This document shows, in pieces, positions 27,238-34,960 of a stretch of DNA of 64,000 bases. The notes beneath the pieces were generated by a model, which was not told the DNA's origin, searched no databases, and was given only the letters and a program-made list of their open reading frames with translations. A program made the translations under genes and the position numbers. The DNA lies in the NCBI RefSeq assembly GCF_001718195.1, contig NZ_MCNV01000003.1, positions 496,001 to 560,000 on the forward strand, in the 5' to 3' direction. The stretch comes from Paraburkholderia nodosa. GTDB taxonomy: Bacteria; Pseudomonadota; Gammaproteobacteria; Burkholderiales; Burkholderiaceae. Every line of letters starts with the position of its first letter. Within the stretch, counting starts at the first letter, position 1.

Positions 27238-28041
27238 TCAGCTCATCCAGTTTCCGCCGTCGACGTTGAGGGTCTGCGCGGTGATGTAATCGGCGTCGGC
27301 GGAAGCGAGAAAGAGCGCGGCGCCCGTGAGGTCCTCGGGCAGGCCCATGCGCCCGAGCGGCACGGCCTCGCCCACGAGGCGCTTCTTCTCGCCGGGCGGA
27401 CGATGCTCGTAGCGTGCGAAGAGCGCGTCGACCTGCTCCCACATGGGCGTGTCGACCACGCCCGGCGCGATGCCGTTCACGTTGATGCGATGGGGCGCGA
27501 GCGCCAGCGCCGCCGACTGCGTGTAGCTCAGCACGGCGGCCTTGGTTGCGCAGTAGTGGGAGACGAGCGCTTCGCCGCGGCGGCCCGCCTGCGACGACAT
27601 GTTGATGATCTTGCCGCCCTGGCCCTGCTCGACCATGCGGCGCGCCACGGCCTGCATGAGGAAGAACATGCCCTTCACGTTCACCGCGAAGAGGCGGTCG
27701 TACACGTCCCAGGATTCGTCGAGGAGCGGGCGCATGTCGAAGAGCGCCGCGTTGTTGAAGAGGATGTCGATGCGGCCGAAGCGTTCGAGCGCGCCCTCCA
27801 CGATGCGATCGATGTCCTCACGGCGGGTGACGTCGGCGGAGATCGCGAGCACGCGCTCGGGGTACGCGGCGGCCAGCGTTGGCGCGACGGACCCGGCGGG
27901 CTTCACGTCCACTAGCACGCAGCGCGCGCCTTCGTCCAGATAACGCTGCGCGACCGCCTCGCCAATCCCGCTCGCCGCGCCAGTCAGCACGGCTACCTTG
28001 TCCTGCAAACGTCCGGCCGCCGGGGTCGCGGTGTGTGCCAC
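27238..28041 (-). CDS. smoS: Sorbitol dehydrogenase SmoS (short-chain dehydrogenase)
   Basis: A 267-residue NAD-dependent dehydrogenase that oxidises D-sorbitol to D-fructose (galactitol is a known alternative in R. sphaeroides SmoS). The cofactor motif is TGAASGIGEA, NNAALFD, then catalytic NMSSQAGRRGEALVSHYCAT followed by K. INVNGIAPGVVDTPMWEQVD and the C-terminal ADYITAQTLNVDGGNWMS match SmoS closely. The GTG start at 28041 has GGAGA five bases upstream; open sequence continues beyond it without family resemblance. It is the first gene of the smo transport operon. Confidence 0.92.
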   Translation of the reverse strand: MAHTATPAAGRLQDKVAVLTGAASGIGEAVAQRYLDEGARCVLVDVKPAGSVAPTLAAAYPERVLAISADVTRREDIDRIVEGALERFGRIDILFNNAALFDMRPLLDESWDVYDRLFAVNVKGMFFLMQAVARRMVEQGQGGKIINMSSQAGRRGEALVSHYCATKAAVLSYTQSAALALAPHRINVNGIAPGVVDTPMWEQVDALFARYEHRPPGEKKRLVGEAVPLGRMGLPEDLTGAALFLASADADYITAQTLNVDGGNWMS

Positions 28042-28117
28042 AGGTGTCTCCAATTTCGTTCGTGCGGGGCGCGCCCGGCAGACGCTCCAGAGGAGCAGCT
28101 GAGCGATCGCCCGACAT

Positions 28118-28173
28118 GTGAGCATTTGCTCTGTCGTTGATCGAATGATCGGATACGAGTTGGAGACTGTCAA
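28118..28173 (-). promoter_or_regulatory. Promoter and operator of the smo operon
   Basis: On the minus strand TTGACA (28168-28173), 17 bp, then GATCAT (28145-28150). The 33 bp from the -10 (28150 down to 28118) repeat the dalD promoter block at 26 of 33 positions and contain the near-palindrome GAGCAAATGCTC. The spacing and order are identical to the dalD promoter. Confidence 0.78.
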
Positions 28174-28288
28174 GGCGAACAAACGCGATTGGCCGAGATT
28201 TCGATGGTGCGACGCGCAAGCCTCCACTGGCTGCGGCCTGCAGATCCGGCCCCCCTGGCCGGATGACGAGCTGACTCGCCAATCGAAG

Positions 28289-28303
28289 TGATACGTTATA
28301 TCA
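28289..28303 (+). promoter_or_regulatory. Candidate Zur-type operator upstream of znuA
   Basis: TGATA, CGTTA, TATCA: an AT-rich dyad in a GC-rich intergenic region, 66 bp before the znuA ATG. Its form is like that of Fur-family zinc repressor sites. The assignment rests on gene context; I cannot score it against a motif. Confidence 0.45.
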
Positions 28304-28369
28304 TCTCGCCTTCGCGACGCCGACGCGACCGCGTCCGCTTTCAGGCTCCCTATAGACAAGGATAGAACC

Positions 28370-29353
28370 ATGATCACGTTCAGCCGCGCCAACTGCACGC
28401 CCCGGGCTGCCACCACAGACGCGCGCCGTCGCGTCACGCTCGCGCGCCTCGCGGGCGGGCTCGCGCTCGCGCTGGTCGGCGCGTTCGGCGGCGCGAGCGC
28501 CGCCCTGGCGGCGCAGGCTGTCAGCGCCACGATTCCGGTTGTCGCGGCGGAGAACTTCTATGGCGATGTCGTCAAGCAGATCGGCGGTAATTACGTGGAT
28601 GTCACGAGCATCCTGAGCAACCCCGACCAGGATCCACACCTCTTCGAGGCCAGCCCGAAGACCGCGCGCGCGCTCCAGAATGCGCGCGTAGTGGTGTACA
28701 ACGGCGCCGATTACGACCCGTGGATGACCAAGCTGCTCGGCGCCACCGGCGCCGGCAAGAACGGCGCCAACCGCACGACGATCGTCGCGGCGGACCTCGT
28801 CGGCAAGAAAGCGGGCGACAATCCGCACCTCTGGTACGACCCGAAGACCATGCCCGCCGTGGCGCGCGCCGTGAGCGCCGCGCTCGGCGCAGCGGACCCC
28901 GCGCACAAGAGCGTGTACGATGCCAACCTGGCAACGTTCCTCGCCTCGCTGCAGCCGGTCGACGCCAAGGTCGCGGCGCTGCGCGCGCGCTACCAGGGGC
29001 AGCCCGTCACGGCGACGGAGCCGGTGTTCGGCTATATGTCGGATGCGATCGGCCTCGACATGCGCAACCTGCGCTTCCAGCTCGCGGCGATGAACGACAC
29101 CGAGGCAAGCGCCTCGGACATCGCCGCGTTCGAGCGCGACCTGCGCGAGCACCGCGTGCACGTGCTGATCTATAACAGCCAGGCGACCGAGGCGCTCACG
29201 CGGCGCATGCTGGCGCTGGCGAAGCAGTCGAAGGTGCCGTCCGTGAGCGTGACCGAGACGCAGCCGGCCGGCGTGACCTTCCAGCAATGGATGCTCGCGC
29301 AGCTCGACGCGCTCGACAAGGCGCTGGCAGCGGGAACAGCAGGGCAACACTAA
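28370..29353 (+). CDS. znuA: Zinc/manganese ABC transporter substrate-binding protein (ZnuA-like)
   Basis: A 327-residue cluster 9 metal-binding protein, exported by a signal peptide ending near ALAAQ (about residue 49). The fold is shown by VVAAENFYGDVVKQIGGNYV, SNPDQDPHLFEASPK and NPHLWYDPKTMPAVAR. Metal ligands by homology are His90 and His153, but the third position, usually histidine (TFHDAF-like), is Glu217 in TATEPVFGYM. A fourth may be Glu296 in VTETQPAG. The long charged His loop of many ZnuA proteins is absent. It starts the znuA-znuC-znuB operon. Zinc is likely, manganese not excluded. Confidence 0.87.
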   Translation: MITFSRANCTPRAATTDARRRVTLARLAGGLALALVGAFGGASAALAAQAVSATIPVVAAENFYGDVVKQIGGNYVDVTSILSNPDQDPHLFEASPKTARALQNARVVVYNGADYDPWMTKLLGATGAGKNGANRTTIVAADLVGKKAGDNPHLWYDPKTMPAVARAVSAALGAADPAHKSVYDANLATFLASLQPVDAKVAALRARYQGQPVTATEPVFGYMSDAIGLDMRNLRFQLAAMNDTEASASDIAAFERDLREHRVHVLIYNSQATEALTRRMLALAKQSKVPSVSVTETQPAGVTFQQWMLAQLDALDKALAAGTAGQH

Positions 29354-29377
29354 CCGTATTCAGCAAGGACAGATGTC

Positions 29378-30343
29378 ATGACCGGGGCCGGCTCTTCGCC
29401 CACCGATATCGCTTCATCGCGCAACGCACAGCACAACGGCGCGCACCGCGCGCCCACGCCTGTGCTCACGCTAGCGGGCGTGACGCTGACGCTCGGCGAG
29501 CGCACGATCCTGCGCGACGCGAACTTCGCGGTGAACCAGGGCGAATTCATCGGCGTGCTCGGCCCGAATGGCGCGGGCAAGACCACGCTCATGCGGGCGA
29601 TTCTCGGCCTCGTGCCGGCCTCGCACGGCGCGATTCGCGTGCTGGGCGAGCCGGTCGCGCGCGGCAACGCAAAAATCGGCTATATGCCGCAAACGCGCAC
29701 GGCGCTCGCGAGCCGCCGCGTGCGTGGCCGCGACTTCGTGGCGATGGCCGCCGACGGCCACCGCTGGGGCCTGCCGCGCGCCGACGCCGCCACGCGCGCC
29801 GACGTCGCGCGCGTGCTCGATCTCGTGGGGGCGACCGCACTGGCGGACCGCCCGCTTTCGGAGCTTTCGGGCGGCGAACGCCAGCGCCTGCTGCTCGCGC
29901 AATGCCTGCTCGGCGACCCCAAGCTGCTGCTGCTCGACGAGCCGCTCATCAGCCTCGACCCCAACCACCAGCGCGGCGTGGTCGAACTCGTGCGCCGCGT
30001 GCAGCGCGAGCTCGGCATCGCGGTGCTGTTCTCCGCGCACGAGCTGAACCCGCTCCTCAACGCGCTCGATCGCGTGCTCTATCTCGGCAACGGCGTGGCC
30101 GCGCTCGGCAGCGTCGATGAAGTCATCACCGCGCCCGTGCTCTCGCGCCTCTACGGCTCGCCGATCGAAGTGATGCGCATGAAGGGCCGCATCTTCGTGA
30201 TGTCGGGCGGCGTGGAAGTCGAAAAGCACGACCACGAGCATGAGCACGACCATGGCCACGACCACGGCGGCCATGGCCACGCGCACGGACATGCCCACGG
30301 CGACAACAACGACAACACACACGGCCACACGCACGATGCTTGA
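29378..30343 (+). CDS. znuC: Zinc ABC transporter ATPase with histidine-rich C-terminal tail
   Basis: A 321-residue ABC ATPase. Walker A GPNGAGKT is near residue 63, the signature is LSGGERQRLLLAQ, and Walker B KLLLLDEPLISLD is followed by SAHELNPLL. Most ZnuC proteins are about 250 residues. Here the last ~40 residues form a tail rich in His, Asp and Gly with 15 histidines, for example EHEHDHGHDHGGHGHAHGHA, facing the cytosol. The tail may bind zinc and sense or buffer it (inference). An N-terminal ~25-residue extension is also present. The gene end overlaps znuB by 8 bp. Confidence 0.92.
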   Translation: MTGAGSSPTDIASSRNAQHNGAHRAPTPVLTLAGVTLTLGERTILRDANFAVNQGEFIGVLGPNGAGKTTLMRAILGLVPASHGAIRVLGEPVARGNAKIGYMPQTRTALASRRVRGRDFVAMAADGHRWGLPRADAATRADVARVLDLVGATALADRPLSELSGGERQRLLLAQCLLGDPKLLLLDEPLISLDPNHQRGVVELVRRVQRELGIAVLFSAHELNPLLNALDRVLYLGNGVAALGSVDEVITAPVLSRLYGSPIEVMRMKGRIFVMSGGVEVEKHDHEHEHDHGHDHGGHGHAHGHAHGDNNDNTHGHTHDA

Positions 30344-31118
30344 ATACGATTTCATGGTGAACGCCTTCGCGGCGTCGGGCATCGTCGCGGTGCTCGCGGG
30401 CGTGGTCGGCTATTTCCTCGTGATGCGCGGTCAGACCTTCGCGGGCCACGCGCTCTCGCACGTCGGTTTCACGGGCGCGACAGGCGCCGTGCTGCTCGGC
30501 GTTTCGCCGCTGTGGGGCATGGTGGGCTTCACGCTCGCCGCCGGCGTTTCGATGGGCGCGCTCGGCGAAAAGCTCGCGGGTCGCGATGTCGCGATCGGCG
30601 TGATTCTTTCGCTCGCGCTCGGCTTCGGCCTGCTGTTTCTGCACTTCTTCACGTCGTATGCCACGCAGGTCACGGCGCTGCTGTTCGGCAACGTGCTGGG
30701 CGTGAATCGCGAGACGCTCGGCGTGCTGGCCGCCCTCGCCGCGGCGAGCCTGGCGGCGCTGGCCGCCATCATGCGGCCGCTGCTGTTCGCCTCGCTGCAG
30801 CCCGAACTCGCCGAAGCGAAGGGCGTGTCGCTGCGCGCGGTCTCGATGCTGTTCCTCGCCATCGCCGCGCTCGCGGTGGCCGCGTGCACGCAGATCGTCG
30901 GCGTGCTGCTCGTCTTTACGCTGATGGTCGGTCCGGCCGCCGCCGCGCAGAATCTCACCACGCGCCTGTCCACCGGCCTCGTGCTCGCCGCGCTGCTCGC
31001 GCTCGTGCAGGCGTGGCTCGGCGTGACGCTCGCGTTCTACACCGACTGGCCCACCAGCTTCTGGATCACCGCGCTCGCCGCGCTCGTCTACGGCGCGAGT
31101 CTGATCGGGCGTCGCTAG
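30336..31118 (+). CDS. znuB: Zinc ABC transporter permease (ZnuB-like)
   Basis: A 260-residue ABC-3 family permease with about eight hydrophobic segments. Family features are GYFLVMRGQTFAGHALSHVG (a conserved SHVGF/GATGAV region), LLFGNVLGV and CTQIVGVLLVFTLMVGPAAA. The ATG at 30336 lies inside the end of znuC (8-bp overlap). The frame is open further upstream, but that region encodes the ZnuC tail in another frame. A strong terminator follows within 20 bp. Confidence 0.93.
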   Translation: MLEYDFMVNAFAASGIVAVLAGVVGYFLVMRGQTFAGHALSHVGFTGATGAVLLGVSPLWGMVGFTLAAGVSMGALGEKLAGRDVAIGVILSLALGFGLLFLHFFTSYATQVTALLFGNVLGVNRETLGVLAALAAASLAALAAIMRPLLFASLQPELAEAKGVSLRAVSMLFLAIAALAVAACTQIVGVLLVFTLMVGPAAAAQNLTTRLSTGLVLAALLALVQAWLGVTLAFYTDWPTSFWITALAALVYGASLIGRR

Positions 31119-31136
31119 AACGCTGGATGCGCCAGG

Positions 31137-31174
31137 AAAAAAGCGTTGCCCCTCGCGGTGGCAACGCCTTTTTT
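31137..31174. terminator. Bidirectional terminator after znuB
   Basis: An A-run, GCGTTGCC (31143-31150), loop, GGCAACGC (31160-31167), C, then six Ts. It serves the convergent znuB and xylulokinase-like genes. Confidence 0.92.
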
Positions 31175-31186
31175 GCTTCTACGGCT

Positions 31187-32695
31187 TCACCTCGATGAGC
31201 ACCTCGCCGGCGCGCGGACCGATGCCGGTGCGAACCAGGTTCGAACGCGGCCGTATAGATCGATGAAGCGCGCATAGCGCTGCGCGAGCGCGGCGTCTTC
31301 GCGCGGCGACGCCACTTGCGTCGCGGCCGGCGCAAGCGCCGCGAGGTCGCTCATGCGCCAGTGTCCACAGGCGAGGCCGCCCAGCATCGCGGCGCCGCGC
31401 GCCGCTGCGTTCGGGCAGTCGATCGCGTAGAGGTCCGCGTCGAGCGTGTCGGCGAGCAACTGCCGCCAGCGCGCATCCACCGAGCCGCCGCCCGCGAGCT
31501 TGAGCGTCGGCACACTGCGCGCATCCCGCGTGCCGCCATCGACGGCTTCACGGGTGCTGCGCACGGCATCGAGGCCTGCACGCAACGCAAACGCGACGCC
31601 CTCGAACGCCGCGCGCATGAGCGTGCCGCGCGAGTCGCCGAGCGCAGCGCCCAGCCAGCCGCCGCGCGCGGCGGGGTCGAGCCACGGCGAGCGCTCGCCG
31701 CTCAGGTAAGGCAGGAACGCGAGCGTCGCCGACGGCGGCACGGCGAACGCATCCGCGTAAGCCGAAGCCCAGTCGTAGGCCAGCCAGCCGCGTGCCGCTT
31801 CGAGCGCCACGCCCACGTTCTGCATGGCGGCCATGGTGTACCAGCCGCCCGTCGCCGAGCGGTAGCGATGCAGCCCGCGCCGTGCGGGCGGCTCGCTGCG
31901 CGCGCTCACGACGATCTGGCCGCCTGTGCCCGTCGTGAGGAGCGCGTCGCCTTCGTCGGCCAGTCCGCTGCCGAACGCGGCGCAAGGCGTGTCGCCCGCG
32001 CCCGTCGCGAGCACGATGCCGGCGGGCAGCCCGAGCGCCTGCGCGGCTTGCGCGCTCAGCGCGCCGCACGCTTCATGCGACGCAGCCAGCGGCGCAAACC
32101 ACCGCGCCGGCAGTCCGAGGCGCTCGATCAGCGCGAAGTCCCACGTGCCGTCGGGTGCGGCGAGCGCCGTCGCGCACGCATCCGACGGATCGGCTTTGAC
32201 TGCGCCACCGAGCGCCACGCGCAGCCAGTCTTTCGGCTGCAGCGCCCAGCGCGCGGCTTGTGCGACTTGCGGCTCGTGCTGCAGAACCCAGCGCAGCAGC
32301 GGCCCCGCCATGCCAGGGGCCACCGGGTTGGGCTGCGGATGTTCGGGGTCGTCGGGCCACGCGTCGAGCAGCGCATGCGCGCGCGTGTCGGGCCAGAGCA
32401 TCGCGGGGCGCAACGCGCGGCCCGCTTCGTCGGTGAGCACGACGCCGTGCATCTGTCCGGAAAAGCCGATGCCACGCACCGCGGCGCGCTCGCTCTCCGG
32501 CAATCGCGCGCAGGCCACGACGAGCGCGTCCCACCACCGATCCACGGCGATCTCGGCCCAGCCGGGCTGCGGTGTTTCGAGCGCATAGGCCACGCTCGCG
32601 GCGGCACGCTCGACGCCATCGCCATCGATGATGCCGAGCTTGAGTGAACCGGTGCCGAGGTCGATACCGAGAAAGCGTGTCTGCGATGGGCTCAT
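31187..32695 (-). CDS. Second FGGY-family kinase, xylulokinase-like
   Basis: A 502-residue carbohydrate kinase. FLGIDLGTGSLKLGIIDGDG, RGIGFSGQMHGVVLTDEAG, MLWPDTRAHALLDAW and FLPYLSGERSPWLDP show the FGGY fold, and the SGQMHG and PYLSGERSPW motifs are of the xylulokinase type. ATP-domain motifs are TGAGDTPCAAFGSG and LAGGGSVDARWRQLLAD. It differs clearly from the xylB product at 19419-20900 and stands alone, convergent with znuB. It may phosphorylate xylulose or a related ketose; the substrate cannot be assigned from sequence. The C-terminal end is slightly extended and basic. Confidence 0.85.
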   Translation of the reverse strand: MSPSQTRFLGIDLGTGSLKLGIIDGDGVERAAASVAYALETPQPGWAEIAVDRWWDALVVACARLPESERAAVRGIGFSGQMHGVVLTDEAGRALRPAMLWPDTRAHALLDAWPDDPEHPQPNPVAPGMAGPLLRWVLQHEPQVAQAARWALQPKDWLRVALGGAVKADPSDACATALAAPDGTWDFALIERLGLPARWFAPLAASHEACGALSAQAAQALGLPAGIVLATGAGDTPCAAFGSGLADEGDALLTTGTGGQIVVSARSEPPARRGLHRYRSATGGWYTMAAMQNVGVALEAARGWLAYDWASAYADAFAVPPSATLAFLPYLSGERSPWLDPAARGGWLGAALGDSRGTLMRAAFEGVAFALRAGLDAVRSTREAVDGGTRDARSVPTLKLAGGGSVDARWRQLLADTLDADLYAIDCPNAAARGAAMLGGLACGHWRMSDLAALAPAATQVASPREDAALAQRYARFIDLYGRVRTWFAPASVRAPARCSSR

Positions 32696-33277
32696 GGCGA
32701 ACGATGTGCGAGGTGGGTGGGGACGGGAAGAACGATCATACCGGCGAGCACGCCTCCGAATGTGCGTTGAGCGGGGGAATCAAACCTGCCGCGAACCCGC
32801 GTGCAACGCAGCCGATTTCGACGCGAATCATGCCCATTCGCGGGTTAACCCGTTGGGTGTTCGCGAGATGCAAAATGGCTCACATTGCGCATTCGAAATA
32901 GAGATCATAACGACGCTGCCATAGGTGACATGACCCGCTGGGCATCGCCGGCCTCACTTCGAGCCACCTGCACGCGCTCCGCCATGGCGCCGTACCGCCA
33001 CGCCGCGCCGCGGCACCCACAGCGCGGAGCCGCCCAATCGCCGCAAACAGGGGGCTCCCCGCCTTGAGCCGCCGCACGCGCGGTCCGAACCGGCGCCTCG
33101 CGACGCCGCCATGATGCCGCCACGCGCGCCGATCTCACCCTTATGTCGCCGGCCCATCCCGACGGGCGCATATCGTCGCCGGAAAGCACGGAATAGTCTC
33201 CAGTGGTCTTGTTGCATATTTTCTTACCGCATACCTTGGAGGCCATACCCTTAAACCAAGAGACGGAGACAGACGAC
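32696..33277. other. 582-bp intergenic region upstream of the purine permease
   Basis: Divergent starts (xylulokinase-like and NCS2 permease) flank this stretch. Open frames exist on both strands but lack start sites, codon rhythm or family resemblance. The last part (33200-33260) is AT-richer than its surroundings (GTTGCATATTTTCTTACCGC), as expected for a promoter, and the ribosome site GACGGAGAC lies just before the permease. I see no defined riboswitch. Confidence 0.5.
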
Positions 33278-34732
33278 ATGCAAGCCAAGGGCATTGAGGA
33301 CCAGGCCGCCCAGCGGTCTGGCCAGAAGCAGGTCCACCCCTGCGACGAGCGCCTGCCGTTTAGCCAGCTGCTGACACTCGGCATCCAGCACGTGCTCGTG
33401 ATGTACGCAGGCGCGGTGGCCGTGCCGCTCATCGTCGGCGGCGCGATCGGGCTGCCGAAGGACCAGGTCGCCTTCCTCATCAGCGCCGACCTGTTCGCCT
33501 GCGGCATCGCCACGCTGATCCAGACGCTCGGCCTGTGGATCTTCGGCATCCGCCTGCCCGTGATCATGGGCTGCACGTTCGCCTCGGTGGGTCCGATGAT
33601 CGCCATCGGCACCAATCCGTCGCTCGGCCTGCTCGACATCTTCGGCTCGACCATCGCGGCGGGTGCGATCGGCATCGTGATCGCGCCGATGATCGGCAAG
33701 CTGCTGCGCTTCTTCCCGCCTGTTGTGGTGGGCACCGTGATCGCAGTGATCGGCCTCTCGCTCATGGAAGTGGGCATCAACTGGGCCGCGGGCGGCGTGG
33801 GCAACCCCGACTACGGCAACCCGATCTACCTCGGCCTCTCGCTGCTCGTGCTGATGCTGATCCTGCTCATCAACAAGTTCGGGCGCGGCTTCATCGCCAA
33901 TATCTCGGTGCTGCTCGGCATCGTCGCGGGCTTCGCCATCGCGCTTGCGCTCGGTCGCGTGAACCTCGAAGGCATGGCCAGCGCGCCGTGGGTCGGCATC
34001 GTCATGCCGTTCCACTTCGGCATGCCGAAGTTCCACATCCTGCCGATCGCGACGATGGTGATCGTGATGTTCGTCACCTTCATCGAATCGACGGGCATGT
34101 TCCTCGCGGTAGGCGACATGGTCGAGCGCCCCGTCGATCAGGCCACGCTCGTGCGCGGCCTGCGCGTCGACGGTCTCGGCACGATGATCGGCGGCATCTT
34201 CAACTCGTTCCCGCATACGTCGTTCTCGCAGAACGTGGGCTTGATCGGCGTGACGGGCGTGAAGAGCCGCTATGTGTGCGCGATGGGCGGCGTGATTCTC
34301 GTGCTGCTCGGCCTCTTTCCGAAGATGGCGCAGATGGTCGCCTCCGTGCCCGCCTTCGTGCTGGGCGGCGCAGGCATCGTGATGTTCGGCATGGTGGCGG
34401 CGAACGGCATCAAGGTGCTCTCTCGCGTGGACTTCGTGAAGAACCAGCACAACCTGTTCATCGTGGCCGTGAGCGTGGGTTTCGGCCTCGTGCCGGTGGT
34501 GTCGCCGCACTTCTTCGCCAAGCTGCCGCCCGCGCTTTCGCCGCTGCTCCATAGCGGCATCCTGCTCGCTTCGGTTTCGGCGGTGGTGCTGAACCTGATC
34601 TTCAACGGTGCGAAGAGCGAGAAAGCCGCCGAGCGCGCCATCCGCCGCGCCGGGCACGATTTCGAAGGCCGCCCCGATGCCGCGCCGACGCCGGATACGG
34701 GCCACGAAATGCCGCGCTCGGCCGCGCACTGA
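33278..34732 (+). CDS. NCS2-family purine (xanthine/uric acid) permease
   Basis: A 484-residue inner-membrane symporter with about 14 helices of the nucleobase-ascorbate (NAT/NCS2) family. The family signature in TM10 reads FSQNVGLIGVTGVKSR, and TM8 has FVTFIESTGMFLAVGD with its conserved Glu. QHVLVMYAGAVAVPLIVGGAIG in TM1 carries the conserved QH. The pattern fits xanthine or uric acid transporters rather than uracil permeases. The ATG at 33278 has a GACGGAGAC ribosome site 7-10 bases upstream; the frame extends upstream to 33203 without support. Exact substrate unproven. Confidence 0.9.
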   Translation: MQAKGIEDQAAQRSGQKQVHPCDERLPFSQLLTLGIQHVLVMYAGAVAVPLIVGGAIGLPKDQVAFLISADLFACGIATLIQTLGLWIFGIRLPVIMGCTFASVGPMIAIGTNPSLGLLDIFGSTIAAGAIGIVIAPMIGKLLRFFPPVVVGTVIAVIGLSLMEVGINWAAGGVGNPDYGNPIYLGLSLLVLMLILLINKFGRGFIANISVLLGIVAGFAIALALGRVNLEGMASAPWVGIVMPFHFGMPKFHILPIATMVIVMFVTFIESTGMFLAVGDMVERPVDQATLVRGLRVDGLGTMIGGIFNSFPHTSFSQNVGLIGVTGVKSRYVCAMGGVILVLLGLFPKMAQMVASVPAFVLGGAGIVMFGMVAANGIKVLSRVDFVKNQHNLFIVAVSVGFGLVPVVSPHFFAKLPPALSPLLHSGILLASVSAVVLNLIFNGAKSEKAAERAIRRAGHDFEGRPDAAPTPDTGHEMPRSAAH

Positions 34733-34846
34733 GTCGATCCCACTGCACTGATCGAACCGGGTTTGAATGTATTGAGTTGACGCGAGAGGTGCCCCGCTCG
34801 CAGGTGCCCATCCATACACAGGCGGGCGGGGTCTTTTGCTGGTTCG

Positions 34847-34875
34847 GCGCCATGGGAAACCATGGCGCTTTTTTT
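34847..34875 (+). terminator. Terminator of the purine permease gene
   Basis: GCGCCATGG, tetraloop GAAA, CCATGGCGC, then seven Ts. A perfect 9-bp stem closed by a GNRA loop. Confidence 0.93.
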
Positions 34876-34901
34876 AACCGCGCTGCGCACGCTCACACGC
34901 G

Positions 34902-34931
34902 AAAAAAAACGCCACGGTCTCCCGTGGCGTT
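34902..34931 (-). terminator. Terminator of the RND efflux operon
   Basis: On the minus strand AACGCCACGG, loop GAGA, CCGTGGCGTT, then a run of Ts. It is 30 bp beyond the stop of the outer-membrane channel gene. Confidence 0.93.
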
Positions 34932-34960
34932 CTGGCTTCCGATTCCGAAACCGTAGAGCG

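Noticed and set aside
32730..32760. GATCAT and GAGCA near the second kinase gene as a third polyol operator
   Set aside because: The spacing between the two halves differs from the shared block and it lies in the opposite orientation to the gene.
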